DNA of 64,000 nucleotides from JABFRJ01 sp963847145 (GTDB lineage: Bacteria; Pseudomonadota; Alphaproteobacteria; Rhizobiales; Hyphomicrobiaceae): assembly GCA_963847145.1 (NCBI GenBank), contig CAWJYN010000007.1, positions 372,001 to 436,000 of the forward strand. Reading direction: 5' to 3'. The notes under the pieces were generated by a model. It was not told where the DNA came from. It did not search any database and saw only the letters and a program-made list of their open reading frames with translations. The position numbers were made by a program, and so were the translations under genes. Positions 26,637-36,420 of the stretch are shown here, in pieces (position 1 is the first letter of the stretch; every line of letters starts with the position of its first letter).

Positions 26637-28334
26637 ATGTTCGGAGATTTCCGCCGCACGGTGCACTCGGCTGGGCGCGGGGTTGCGCTGGCCTTGACAC
26701 TCATGGTGCCGTGCGTTGCGGCTGCGCAAACGATGCGGCTGCCAACGGTTGAAGCCGTGGCCATCGACTGGTCCTCGACGCTTGCCGACTTCGAGGCGTA
26801 CCGGCCGGTCATCGAGGCCGGGCGCGCACAAGGCCGGCTCAGTCTTGCGGAGCGTGCCAGGATTGCGTTGCTCAAGCTGCGGTTCCAAGTCCTGCGCGAC
26901 GCGGATCTGCAAGCGGCGGTCAATCAACTGATTGGCGAGCGGTTCGCCAATGCCGTCTCCAGTCCAACGCCAGTGCTGTTGCCGTTCGATGTGGCGCGCT
27001 ACCTCAGAGACCGTCTGTCCCCCAACGGCGCGGGACCGACAGCCGACTATCTCAACGGCTTCACCGCGTTCAAATACTTCAAACCGGGGCCCGCTGGGTA
27101 TGATGCCTCGTTCAACATGCCGGCAGCGGAGGTCGCAAAGTTGGCCGGCGTCACGGCGCGCGGTGACGTGGCGGTGACGATGTCAGGATCATCGCTGTTC
27201 TACGTGCTGTCTGATCCGTCGCCACCGATCGGGGTGATTGACGGCCGATTTCCCGAGTTGAGCCCAAACGTGCGGCGGGTCATTCATGATCGCGCCTTGC
27301 GCTTTACGTTTGACCGTCATGGCGCGCCCTATCTGGTGTCGATCGACTGCCGGCCGCAGGGCGCCGGCGGTGACCTGATCAGTTGCGATGAAGCTGACAC
27401 GGTTGCTGAGCGATTTCTGAAATCGCTGCGGCTTGCAGGGGGCGCACCGTCGAGACTTAAACTTGGCACGTCCTCACCCAACACGATCGACCGGCCGAAG
27501 TGTGCGGATCGTGCTTTCACTTATCATGCGCCTGGAGATCTGCTGACCGGGTCGGGCTACCAAGGCAACAGCGGCAAGGCCGACTACACAGTTTACGCGC
27601 GGATGTCGTCGCCGATTGCAGCGGAGCGCAGTTATGCGAATTCGCAGGTGTTCATGCATGGCGGGGAGTGCCTGTCCAATCCACCCACGAACGTACAGAC
27701 CGTGCCCGTGCCGCAGGTCAAAGGCGACACGTATTCCTGTAAACGGAACCCGGCGAAGCTGCTGACACTGTTTGAAGGCGCGCCGGAAAACTACGCCTAT
27801 CCCTGGCGGGACAATTTCTGTGAAAGCCGCGATTGGCCCCTGGGGCAATGCCCAGGCAACAACGGCCATCAGGGCCAGGACATCCGCCCGAGCAAATGTT
27901 ATCCAGTGTCGGGCAGCAGCCCGCGGTGCCAGCCATATCGCCACCGGATCAATGCCGTGCGAGACGGCGTCGTGCAACGTGAGAGAGGCCGCGAGGCGCT
28001 CTATCTTGTGGTCAACACGGCGACCGAGCATATCCGTTTCCGTTATCTGCACATGAACCCGGCGTATCTGGACCGCGACGGGATGGTCACCGGGCGCGAA
28101 CTGAGCGAAGGTGAGCGGATCGGATTGATGGGCGCGTTCCTGGATGGGCACGAGCTTGGGACGACCTACCACCTGCACTTCGACGTGCAGGTGCCCACCC
28201 GGGACGGTTGGCTCTATGTCAGCCCCTATATGACCCTTGTTGCCGCACATGAGCGGCAGCTCGGCGGGTTTGGAAAAGAGGTCAAAAGTGACGGCACGAT
28301 CGTTGGGCCCACACCGGGCGCGCGGTGCCGTTGA
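26637..28334 (+). CDS. exported M23 peptidase-like protein
   Basis: A ~565-residue protein. ATG 26637 opens a signal peptide (RGVALALTLMVPCVAAAQ). The ~350-residue middle region is unrecognised. The C-terminal third is LytM-like: the zinc motif HxGxD appears in NNGHQGQDIRPS (about residue 410) and the HxH motif in TTYHLHFDVQ (about residue 511), with YLHMNP between, as in M23 peptidases. Six or more cysteines flank this domain, suggesting disulfides. It is predicted to cleave peptidoglycan cross-bridges or a secreted peptide in the periplasm. The long N-terminal domain is unusual for M23. The next gene follows after 9 bases. Confidence 0.8.
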   Translation: MFGDFRRTVHSAGRGVALALTLMVPCVAAAQTMRLPTVEAVAIDWSSTLADFEAYRPVIEAGRAQGRLSLAERARIALLKLRFQVLRDADLQAAVNQLIGERFANAVSSPTPVLLPFDVARYLRDRLSPNGAGPTADYLNGFTAFKYFKPGPAGYDASFNMPAAEVAKLAGVTARGDVAVTMSGSSLFYVLSDPSPPIGVIDGRFPELSPNVRRVIHDRALRFTFDRHGAPYLVSIDCRPQGAGGDLISCDEADTVAERFLKSLRLAGGAPSRLKLGTSSPNTIDRPKCADRAFTYHAPGDLLTGSGYQGNSGKADYTVYARMSSPIAAERSYANSQVFMHGGECLSNPPTNVQTVPVPQVKGDTYSCKRNPAKLLTLFEGAPENYAYPWRDNFCESRDWPLGQCPGNNGHQGQDIRPSKCYPVSGSSPRCQPYRHRINAVRDGVVQRERGREALYLVVNTATEHIRFRYLHMNPAYLDRDGMVTGRELSEGERIGLMGAFLDGHELGTTYHLHFDVQVPTRDGWLYVSPYMTLVAAHERQLGGFGKEVKSDGTIVGPTPGARCR

Positions 28335-28343
28335 GGATCAGGT

Positions 28344-29588
28344 TTGAGCACTGAGACAACCTTCGATGTGGTGATTGCTGGCGGGAGCTATGCAGGGCTG
28401 GCGCTGGCAATCGCTTTGTCCACGGAATTGGCGGGCGAGCTAACGGTCGCGGTGGTGTCACCGGTGTTTCCGCGATTGGACGCTGGCGATCCCCGCGACA
28501 GCCGCGGCTCGGCGCTGTCTCGCGCCAGCCTGAACTTGCTGCAACGGATCGGGGTGTGGGGCTCGCTTACGGACCATGCACAGCCAGTTACAGAGATTGT
28601 GCTGACGGATTCCGATCTTGGGGACGCGGTGCGCCCGGCCGTCATGCGTTACCCGCTCGATCGGGGTGGTGGGCCTCAGCTCCCGGCGATGGTGATTGTC
28701 GAGAACGGCCGGCTTGGTACGGCGTTGCATGCGGCGGCCGTCAAGGCCGCGGGTGTGACGCTGCTGGCAGGGTCGTCGATTGGCGCTTTCGCTGTGCAGG
28801 CCGACTTGGTGCACGTAAGGTTGGGCGACGGGCGATCGGTGTCGGCGCGGCTGCTGGTGGCGGCAGATGGTGCCCGCTCTGGCCTGCGTGCGCTGGCGCA
28901 GATCGGCACTGTTGGCTGGCCGTATGATCAAACCGGTATTGTGACGACTGTTGTTCCGGACCTGCCGCATGGCGGACGGGCTGTGCAGCACTTCCTGCCG
29001 GCTGGCCCGTTCGCGCTGTTACCGATGACGGGCAACCGCGTGTGCGTCACCTGGACCGAAGACGCTGGTGAGGCACGGCGGATCCTGGCACTCGATCGTG
29101 GTGGTTTCCGTGCTGAAGTGGAGCGACGGTTCGGCCCAGACCTCGGCGCGCTTGTTTCGATTTCTACACCGCAGTCGTGGGCGCTGGAGGTCGTTATCGC
29201 GCGTTGCTTGACGGCGTCGCGGTTTGCATTGGCTGGTGACGCTGCGCACACCCTGCATCCGATTGCCGGGCAGGGGTTGAACCTCGGGTTCCGCGACGTT
29301 GCCGCGCTCACCGAAGTTGTGATCGATACCGGCCGGCTTGGCCTCGATATCGGTGCGCAACAGACCCTCGCTCGCTATGAGCGGGCGCGGCGGTTTGACA
29401 ATTTGGCGTCGGCAGCGGGATTTGATGCCCTGAACCGGCTGTTTTCGACGCGGAGCACGCTGGCCCGTTCCGCGCGCGGTGCGGCGCTGACGTTGGCCGA
29501 CAGGCTACCCTATTTCAAGCAACTCATCATGGCTGAGGCGGCCGGAGAGGTGGGCGATGTGCCGCGTCTGTTGCGGCCGGCAGGTTGA
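28344..29588 (+). CDS. UbiH/VisC-type FAD-dependent monooxygenase
   Basis: A 414-residue class A flavoprotein hydroxylase starting at TTG 28344. The FAD dinucleotide motif is DVVIAGGSYAGLALAIAL, the second FAD motif AADGARSGLRAL (DG fingerprint) is at about residue 175, and the GD motif FALAGDAAHTLHPIAGQGLN at about residue 300. The last is the signature of the UbiH/UbiI/Coq6 branch that hydroxylates ubiquinone precursors. It is co-directional with the M23-like gene, only 9 bases apart. Which ring position it hydroxylates cannot be read from sequence. Confidence 0.92.
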   Translation: MSTETTFDVVIAGGSYAGLALAIALSTELAGELTVAVVSPVFPRLDAGDPRDSRGSALSRASLNLLQRIGVWGSLTDHAQPVTEIVLTDSDLGDAVRPAVMRYPLDRGGGPQLPAMVIVENGRLGTALHAAAVKAAGVTLLAGSSIGAFAVQADLVHVRLGDGRSVSARLLVAADGARSGLRALAQIGTVGWPYDQTGIVTTVVPDLPHGGRAVQHFLPAGPFALLPMTGNRVCVTWTEDAGEARRILALDRGGFRAEVERRFGPDLGALVSISTPQSWALEVVIARCLTASRFALAGDAAHTLHPIAGQGLNLGFRDVAALTEVVIDTGRLGLDIGAQQTLARYERARRFDNLASAAGFDALNRLFSTRSTLARSARGAALTLADRLPYFKQLIMAEAAGEVGDVPRLLRPAG

Positions 29589-29692
29589 ACCGGTGATCAG
29601 TCCCGTACAAGGCGCGGCAACAAACAACTCGTTGCGTTTGGTGATGGGCTGTAAGCGTGCCGGGAATTGGCATGATAGATGGAGTGACGCGC

Positions 29693-30867
29693 ATGGCAGG
29701 TCTTGTTGATGGACGCCGTTGGACGGGCAATGTCATTGCCGTTTTGATGGCTGCCGCGCTTGGTGCCGCACTCAGTCCCGTTCTCGCGCAGAACCCCGCG
29801 CCCGCTATCCCGGCGCCCGGACCGCAAGCGCCAGAGGCCATTCTTCCAGCGCCCGTGGCGCCCGACATTTCTGCCATTCCGGCAACGCCGGCGGTTCCGC
29901 AGTTCCGGCTGCAGTTGCCACGCCCATCCCGCCTGCGGTTGTTGCAATACCTGCCGTGCCGCTGCCGCCACCGCGGCTTGGGCCGTTAGGTGCAGCCAAG
30001 TCGTGGGGCTATCAGCTGAGCGGGCTCAGTCCAGCGGCGCTGGCGGCGTCGCCCTACGACGTGCTGGTGATCGACTATTCGCGCAATGGCAGCGAGGAGC
30101 AGGCGTTGACGCCTACAGAGCTCGCGCTGCTCAAGTTGAAGCCCGACGGCAGCACGCGCACGATCCTGTGCTATCTCTCCATCGGCGAGGCGGAAAGTTA
30201 CCGCTACTATTGGAAGTGGTGGTGGCGCAGTGTTTGGATTTTACCCAACCCGTTCGCGCCCAACTGGCGGGAAAAGCTTAATGGCGATTGGGGCGGCAAC
30301 TATGCGGTGCGCTACTGGGAGCCGGAGTGGCAGGACATTATCCTCGGCAAAGATGGCTACCTCGATCGCATTCTGAAGGCTGGCTTCGATGGCGTCTGGA
30401 TGGATAAGGTCGATAGCAGCATGGAGGACGTCGCCGCCAAGAATCCCAAGGCCAAAGAGCAGATGATCGCCTTTATCAGCAAGATCGCTGCCAAGGGCCG
30501 CGCTGCCAAACCCGGCTTTCTGATCGTGCCGCAGAACGGTGAGGAGCTGCTTGGAAACGCCGGCTATCGCGCGATGATCGACGGGATCGGCAAAGAAAGC
30601 CTGCTCTACGGCGAGGAGGGCAAGCCGACCGCAAATTCTGAACGGCTGATTGTCAAGAATTCAGGCTACCTGAATTTGCTGGCGGCAGAGCGCAAAACCA
30701 TCTTGGCCGTCGAATATCTAGACAAGGCCGATGACATTGCCGCCGCGCGAAAGCGACTTGAAGGACTTGGGTTTGTGCCGCACTTTGCGACACGGGAACT
30801 CGATAGCTTGCGGGTCGGCGACATGCCGCCAACCGGTGCAACGTCAACTGGAAAGAAACGCCGATAA
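29693..30867 (+). CDS. GH114-like exported endo-alpha-1,4-polygalactosaminidase family protein (one frameshift)
   Basis: ATG 29693 starts a signal peptide (NVIAVLMAAALGAALSPVLAQ) and a Pro/Ala-rich linker. The frame breaks near 29910, where one base (probably G in CCGGCAG) is missing, and continues in the frame ending at TAA 30865-30867. The C-terminal ~280 residues are a TIM barrel of the GH114/TM1410 type: WGYQLSGLSPAAL, YDVLVIDYSRNG, ILCYLSIGEAESYRYYW and FDGVWMDKVDS, with conserved acidic residues at the ends of the strands. The family is named after polygalactosaminidase, but many bacterial members have unknown substrates. It is predicted to be periplasmic or extracellular. Confidence 0.8.
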
Positions 30868-30878
30868 TCTTCGCGGGG

Positions 30879-30903
30879 GGCAGCGTGCCTGTGTGCTGCC
30901 TTT
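30879..30903 (+). terminator. possible terminator after the GH114-like gene
   Basis: A 6-bp stem GGCAGC/GCTGCC (30879-30884/30895-30900) followed by TTTCC. It separates the GH114-like gene from the benzoate-CoA ligase gene, but the stem is short. Confidence 0.4.
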
Positions 30904-30940
30904 CCTCTCACGCGCTTAGTTGCCAATGGGAAATCCAGTG

Positions 30941-32483
30941 ATGACCGTCTCGCACCATACCAATGCCGCCACCATGATGATCGATGCACACCTGTCTGCG
31001 GGGCGAGGCACCAAGCCCGCATACATTGATCCCACCGAGACGTTGACTTACGCGGCGCTGGCCGAGCGCACCAATCGCGTCGCCAATCTCATGCAAACCT
31101 ACGGTATCGCGCGGGAAACCCGTGTGGCGCTGTTGTTGCTCGATACTGTTGATTATCCGCCGGCCTTCTGGGGCGCCATCAAAGCCGGCGTCATTCCCAT
31201 CGCGCTCAATACACTGCTGACGGCCGAGCAATACGCTTACATTCTCGATGACAGCCGCGCCCAAGCCATCATCGTGTCGGCGCCGCTGGTCGATGTGATC
31301 AAGCCAGTGCTGGGCCAGCTGCCGTTCCTCAAGCATATGTTCGTCGCTGGCGGTGAAGCACCAGCGTTCGCCCTCAACTTCCGCGAAGAACTATCACACC
31401 AGTCAGCCGAAGCTGAGACCGCGCCGACCCACAGCGACGAGACTGCGTTCTGGCTCTACTCGTCTGGCTCAACCGGTATGCCGAAGGGCACGCGCCACGT
31501 CCACACCAGCTTGATGGCAACCGCGAAGCCTCTATGGTCAAGGCGTTCTCGGCATCCAAGAAACCGACGTCGTCTATTCCGCCGCAAAGATCTTCTTCGC
31601 CTACGGCCTCGGCAACGCCATGAGCTTCCCGCTCTCGGTCGGCGCCACCACCATCTTGCTGCCCGAACGCCCAACACCTGAAAGCGTGTTCCGCACTCTC
31701 AAACAGTACCAGCCGACGATCTTCTGCGGCGTGCCCACCCTCTACGCCGCCATGCTCAGCCACCCCACCGGCACGCCGGAGAATTCCTCGCAAAAACTCC
31801 GCCAATGCATCTCCGCCGGTGAAGCGCTGCCCGCCGAAGTCGGCAAAGCCTGGAAAGAAAAATTTAGCGTCGACATTCTCGACGGTATCGGCTCCACCGA
31901 GATGCTGCACATCTTCGTCTCCAATCGCCCCGGCGACATCGCCTATGGTACCAGCGGCAAACCGGTGCCCGGCTATAAGGTGCGCCTGGTCGATGAAAAG
32001 GGCGCCGACGCCGCCGATGGTGAAATTGGCGAGTTGCTCGTCGCTGGCCCAAGCGCCGCCGACGGCTACTGGAACCAGCGCGAAAAATCGCGGGCTACGT
32101 TCGAAGGCGGCTGGACCCGCTCGGGCGACAAATACGTACGCGGGCCAGACGGCAACTACACCTACCAAGGCCGCACCGACGATATGTTCAAAGTCTCCGG
32201 CATCTGGGTTTCGCCGTTCGAAGTGGAAAGCGCGCTGGTCTCCCACCCCGCCATCATGGAAGCAGCCGTCGTTCCCAAGGAAGATAGCGACGGCCTCATC
32301 AAGCCGCGCGCCATTATCGTTCTGAAGCCCGGCCACATTGCCGATGAGGTTCTGCTCGCCGCCCTGAAAGACCACGTCAAAACCAAAGCAGGTGCCTGGA
32401 AGTACCCGCGCTGGATCGAGGTCACCGACGCCTTGCCCAAAACCGCCACTGGCAAGATCCAGCGCTACAAGCTACGTACCTGA
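30941..32483 (+). CDS. bclA: benzoate-CoA ligase (one frameshift)
   Basis: An AMP-forming acyl-CoA synthetase of ~513 residues that activates benzoate to benzoyl-CoA. The AMP-binding P-loop is YSSGSTGMPKGTRHVH (about residue 175), then LYGQGVLGIQETDVVYSAAK, FFAYGLGNAMSFPLSVGAT, SAGEALP, the adenylation motif and YTYQGRTDDMFKVSG, ending with the catalytic lysine in TATGKIQRYKLR. These match the benzoate-CoA ligase family closely. The frame breaks at 31531-31533, where one extra C sits in AAGCCTC, and continues to TGA 32481-32483. It lies immediately upstream of boxC, matching its role as the first step of the box pathway. Confidence 0.93.
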
Positions 32484-32486
32484 ATA

Positions 32487-32541
32487 TGCACTATAATGCA
32501 AATTGACAATCGTAAATAGCGTTGATATGCATCATTATGCA
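32487..32541 (+). promoter_or_regulatory. box promoter with two TGCA-N6-TGCA operators
   Basis: In the AT-rich gap before boxC, two copies of TGCA-N6-TGCA lie at 32487-32500 and 32528-32541, 41 bases apart. Between and over them is a good sigma70-type promoter, TTGACA (32503-32508) with 17 bases to TATGCA (32526-32531), so the second operator covers the -10 box. The TGCA-N6-TGCA palindrome is the known target of the BzdR/BoxR benzoyl-CoA-responsive repressors of Azoarcus. No BoxR gene is in this window. Confidence 0.78.
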
Positions 32542-32625
32542 TTTTATCGCTGCTTGATGTAGCCAAGCGCTGGCGGCACGCGTCGACGACGCACCCAGAC
32601 CACGCGCACTCCGGGAGACCAGTCC

Positions 32626-34310
32626 ATGGCCGACGCCACGCCGACCAAACGCATCAATTTCCAAACCGAGCCATCGCGCTAGCATCATTGGAAGCTCAAA
32701 ATCGATGGCGACCGACGCCGAAATGATCATGGACGTGGATGAAAACGCCACGCTGTTTGAAGGCTACAACTCAAGCTCAATTCCTACGACCTCGGCGTCG
32801 ACATCGAATTGGCCGACGCCCTCCAGCGTCTCCGCTTCGAGCACCCGGAGGTCAAAGTTGTCGTCTTGAAATCAGGCAAAGACAAAGTCTTCTGCGCCGG
32901 CGCCAACATCCGCATGCTGGCCGGCTCGCCAGCACAGCCCACAAAGTGAACTTCTGCAAGTTCACCAACGAAACCCGCAACGGCATGGAGGACAGCTCCG
33001 AAAATTCCGGCCAGAAATTCATCTGCGCCGTCAAAGGCACCGCCGCCGGTGGCGGCTACGAACTCGCCCTCGCCTGCGACAAGATCATCCTCGCCGACGA
33101 TGGCAACTCGACCGTCTCGTTGCCCGAAATTCCGCTGCTCGCCGTCCTCCCCGGCACCGGCGGCCTCACCCGCGTCACCGACAAGCGCAAAGTCCGCCGC
33201 GATCTCGCCGACGCGTTCTGCACCACCGAAGAAGGCGTCAAAGGCAAGCGCGCCGTGCAATGGCGTCTCGTCGATCAGGTCGCGCCGAACTCGAAATTCG
33301 ATGCCGCCGAAGCGCGACATGGCCACAGAACTCGCCGCCACCATCCAAGAAACCGGCCAACGCCAAGGGTATCACGCTGACACCGCTCGCACCGCAACAT
33401 CGAGGCCGACGCCATCACCTATTCAGTCGTCAAGGTGGACATCGATCGCGCCGGCCGCCGCGCCACCATCACCATTCTCGGCCCCGACCGAACCCCGCCC
33501 GATGATGCCGCCGAGCCATGCACGCCCTCGGCGACCAGTTCTGGCCGCTGCGCTGCGCCCGCGAACTCGACGACGCCATCCTCGAACTCCGCCTCAACGA
33601 ACTCGAAATCGGCACGCTCGTCTTCAAGTCCGAAGGCGACGCTGGCCGGGTGCTCGCCTTCGACGCCTTCCTCGAGGCGCCACAAGCAAGATTGGCTCGC
33701 CAAGGAGATCACCAACTACTGGAAGCGCGTCTTGAAGCGCGTCGACGTGACCTCGCGCTCGCTCGTCGCCATCGTCGAGCCCGGCTCGTGCTTTGCCGGC
33801 ACGCTCGCCGAAATCGTCTTCGCATGCGATCGCAGCTTCATGTTCCCGGCAACCGCAAGGGCGACAACCGCGGCCCCGCCGCCATGCTGCTCTCCGCGCA
33901 GAATTTCGGCGCCTACCCCATGTCCAACGGCATCACGCGCCTGCAAACCCGCTTCCTCGGCGAACCCGAAAGCGTCGGCGCCGCGCAGAAAGAATCCATC
34001 GGCAAATCGCTCGACGCCACCGACTGCGAAGACCTCGGCCTCGTCACAGCTGCCTTCGACGAAATCGACTGGGACGACGAAGTCCGCATCTTCCTCGAAG
34101 AGCGCTCCAGCTTCTCTGCCCGACGGCCTCACCGGCATGGAAGCCAACCTCCGCTTCGCCGGCCCCGAGACCATGGAAACAAAAATCTTCGGCCGCCTCA
34201 CCGCCTGGCAGAACTGGATCTTCCAACGCCCCAATGCGGTCGGCGCCGACGGCGCCCTCCGACGCTACGGCTCCGGCGTCAAAGGCGAATTCGACAAAAC
34301 GCGGGTGTGA
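32626..34310 (+). pseudogene. boxC: benzoyl-CoA-dihydrodiol lyase BoxC, broken by about ten small indels
   Basis: The whole of BoxC (usual length ~550 residues) can be read by switching frames. From ATG 32626 (RBS GGGAG, MADATPTKRINFQTEPS) the pieces follow in order: HHWKLKIDG, MDVDENATLFEGY, KLNSYDLGVDIELADALQRL, KVVVLKSGKDKVFCAGANIR, KVNFCKFTNETRN, KGTAAGGGYELALACDKI, DRTPPDDAA, HALGDQFWPLRCARELDDAI, LKRVDVTSRSLVAIVEPGS, AQNFGAYPMSNGITRLQTRF, GLTGMEANLRFAGPETMETK, ending EFDKTRV at TGA 34308-34310. BoxC opens the dihydroxylated ring to 3,4-dehydroadipyl-CoA semialdehyde plus formate. Breaks lie near 32680, 32705, 32765, 32930, 33310, 33360, 33510, 33690, 33860 and 34130, mostly single-base changes. 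No substitution-type stop is seen, so sequencing error is as likely as true decay. Confidence 0.9.
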
Positions 34311-34324
34311 GAAATGCGGAGATC

Positions 34325-34360
34325 GTAGGTTGGGTCAAGCGTTTCAGCGCGACCCAACAG
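34325..34360. repeat. left copy of an inverted-repeat pair bracketing a small gene
   Basis: The 36-base unit GTAGGTTGGGTCAAGC - 6 - GCGCGACCCAACAG is itself palindromic (TGGGTC/GACCCA). An inverted copy is at 34807-34845 (CTGTTGGGTCGCGC - 9 - GCTTGACCCAACCTAC). The two copies face each other around the gene at 34436-34786. Confidence 0.85.
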
Positions 34361-34435
34361 ACGCGAGCTCTGCGTTAGCCACTGTTGGGTATGCACGCTG
34401 CTTAGCCCGGCGAGTTGGCGTAGGAGTGCGATGAA

Positions 34436-34786
34436 ATGATGAATATCTTTTATCACGACAGAATAACAATTGGCTTAGAGGAAATTGAAAAGGCGCTTGA
34501 GAAACTCAGCTTCGGAGATGCCAGGCAAGCCGTTGCCTCACTCGATGAAGTGCGAAGCTTGGTGAACGCAACGTATGACCTGTCGAAGCATGCAGAGCAT
34601 TTGTGGAGTGACGGTCGCGAGGGCTGGGAACCTGGAAGAGGTCCGATAAACCCAGGCACAGGTCTTCAATACACCTACGTCGATCAGTGGGCAGCAAGAT
34701 ACGAACTGATTCGCAGGGACCTGGTTCGAAAATTTGAAAGTGGCTATTCAATTGAGCTGGTCGCGCCGCCAAGATCAACTGAATAA
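34436..34786 (+). CDS. 116-residue hypothetical protein between boxC and boxB
   Basis: An intact short gene with GGAG before ATG 34436. The protein is mostly helical at the start (IGLEEIEKALEKLSFGDARQ), then WSDGREGWEPGRGPINPGTG and YVDQWAARYELIRRDLVRKFE. I do not recognise the family, and no catalytic motif is evident. Base composition is visibly more AT-rich than its GC-rich neighbours, and it is bracketed by inverted copies of a palindromic repeat (34325-34360 and 34807-34845), so it looks like an inserted cassette within the box gene order and is probably not part of benzoate degradation. Confidence 0.7.
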   Translation: MMNIFYHDRITIGLEEIEKALEKLSFGDARQAVASLDEVRSLVNATYDLSKHAEHLWSDGREGWEPGRGPINPGTGLQYTYVDQWAARYELIRRDLVRKFESGYSIELVAPPRSTE

Positions 34787-34806
34787 GGACAACTCCGAAC
34801 TCGCCG

Positions 34807-34845
34807 CTGTTGGGTCGCGCCCGAAGTGGGCTTGACCCAACCTAC
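34807..34845. repeat. right copy of the inverted-repeat pair
   Basis: Inverted partner of 34325-34360: CTGTTGGGTCGCGC - 9 - GCTTGACCCAACCTAC. Both outer arms (14 and 16 bases) match exactly in reverse complement and only the central spacers differ. Confidence 0.85.
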
Positions 34846-34920
34846 AACCTACCGATCCGCACACTCGAAATCTCAATCCAAAAACAACTGCCTACTGCCT
34901 CTTCTCGAAGGACCCCACCC

Positions 34921-36386
34921 ATGACCACCACACCACCACCCCCGCCGGCGCCGTCGACTACTCGACGAAGATCCCCAACAACGTGAACCTCGCCGAGGAT
35001 GGCCGCGTTCTCAAAGCGCTTGAGCAATGGCACCCCGGCTATATCGACTGGTGGATGACCATGGGCCCGGAAGGCTTCCAGACCTCCGACGTCTATCTCC
35101 GCACGGCCATTTCCATTGATCCCAAAGGCTGGGCAAAATTCGACTACGTAAAAATGCCCGAATACCGCTGGGGCATTCTGCTGGCACCGCAAGATGAGCA
35201 GCGCCAGGTCAATTTCGGTGCTCACAAGGGCGAGAAAGCGTGGCAGGAGGTGCCCGGCGAATATCGCGCCAACCTGCGCCGCCTCATCGTCATGCAAGGC
35301 GATACGGAACCCGCATCCGTCGAACAGCAGCGCCACCTCGGCAAGACCGCGCCGTCGCTCTACGACATGCGCAATCTGTTCCAGATCAACGTCGAGGAAG
35401 GCCGTCACCTGTGGGCGATGGTCTACCTGCTGCAAAAATACTTCGGCAAAGACGGCCGCGAAGAAGCCGATGGCATGCTGCAGCGCCAGTCCGGCAACGT
35501 CGACAAGCCGCGCATGCTCGGCGCCTTCAATGAAGTCACGCCCGATTGGCTGTCGTTCTTCATGTTCACGTTCTTCACCGATCGTGACGGCAAGATGCAG
35601 CTGGAATCGCTCGCCCAATCCGGCTTCGATCCCATGTCGCGCACGTGCCGCTTCATGCTGACCGAGGAAGCCCATCACATGTTCGTCGGCGAAACCGGCG
35701 TCAGCCGCTGCATCGAGCGGACCTGTCAGGCTATGAAAGCCGCCGGCATCGAAGACCCCTACGACATCAACCGCATCCGCGCGCTCGGCGTCATCGATCT
35801 GCCAACCATCCAGAAGAAGGCCAATCTGCACTTCTCGCTGTCGCTCGATCTGTTCGGCTCTGAGGTTTCAACCAACGCCGCCAACTTCTACAACTCCGGC
35901 CTGAAGGGCCGCTACATGGAAACCAAAATCGAGGACGACCACGCACTGACCACAGCGACCTATCCGGTGTTGAAGTTCATTGATGGGCAGATCCGCATGG
36001 TCGATGAGCCGGCACTGACCGCACTTAACATGCGGCTGCGCGATGAATACGTGAAGGATTGCCAGGGCGGCGTGAACCGCTGGAACAAGGTGATCGAGAA
36101 GGCAGGCATCAAGTTCGCGCTGATGCTGCCGTCGGTGGCGTTCCACCGCAACGTCGGCGAATTCAAAGCCGTGAAAGCAACTCCCGACGGCAAGGTGCTG
36201 TCGGAGACCGAATGGGCCAAGATGCAGGCGCAGTGGATCCCCACCACCGACGATGGCGCGTTTATCGAAAGCCTGATGGTGCCGTGCTGGGAACCCGGCA
36301 AGTACGCCGGCTGGCTGTCGCCCCCGAAAGTCGGCGTCGACAACAAAGGCGGCGACTTCGAATACGTGAAGATCCATCGCGGGTAA
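34921..36386 (+). CDS. boxB: benzoyl-CoA 2,3-epoxidase, oxygenase subunit BoxB (one frameshift at start)
   Basis: A ~488-residue di-iron protein that inserts oxygen into benzoyl-CoA to give the 2,3-epoxide with electrons from BoxA. ATG 34921 is out of frame with the body by one base, lost in the ACC/CCA-rich stretch 34924-34945. The body then reads AVDYSTKIPNNVNLAEDGR, the normal BoxB N-terminus, and is open to TAA 36384-36386. Di-iron ligand motifs are visible as FQINVEEGRHLWAMVYLLQ and FMLTEEAHHMFVGETG. The final segment, MVPCWEPGKYAGWLSPPKVG, is typical of BoxB. A translation start at GTG 34983 would drop this conserved N-terminus. Confidence 0.95.
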
Positions 36387-36420
36387 GCTGGGCGGAAAAG
36401 GGCACGCTGGAGGTGATGTC

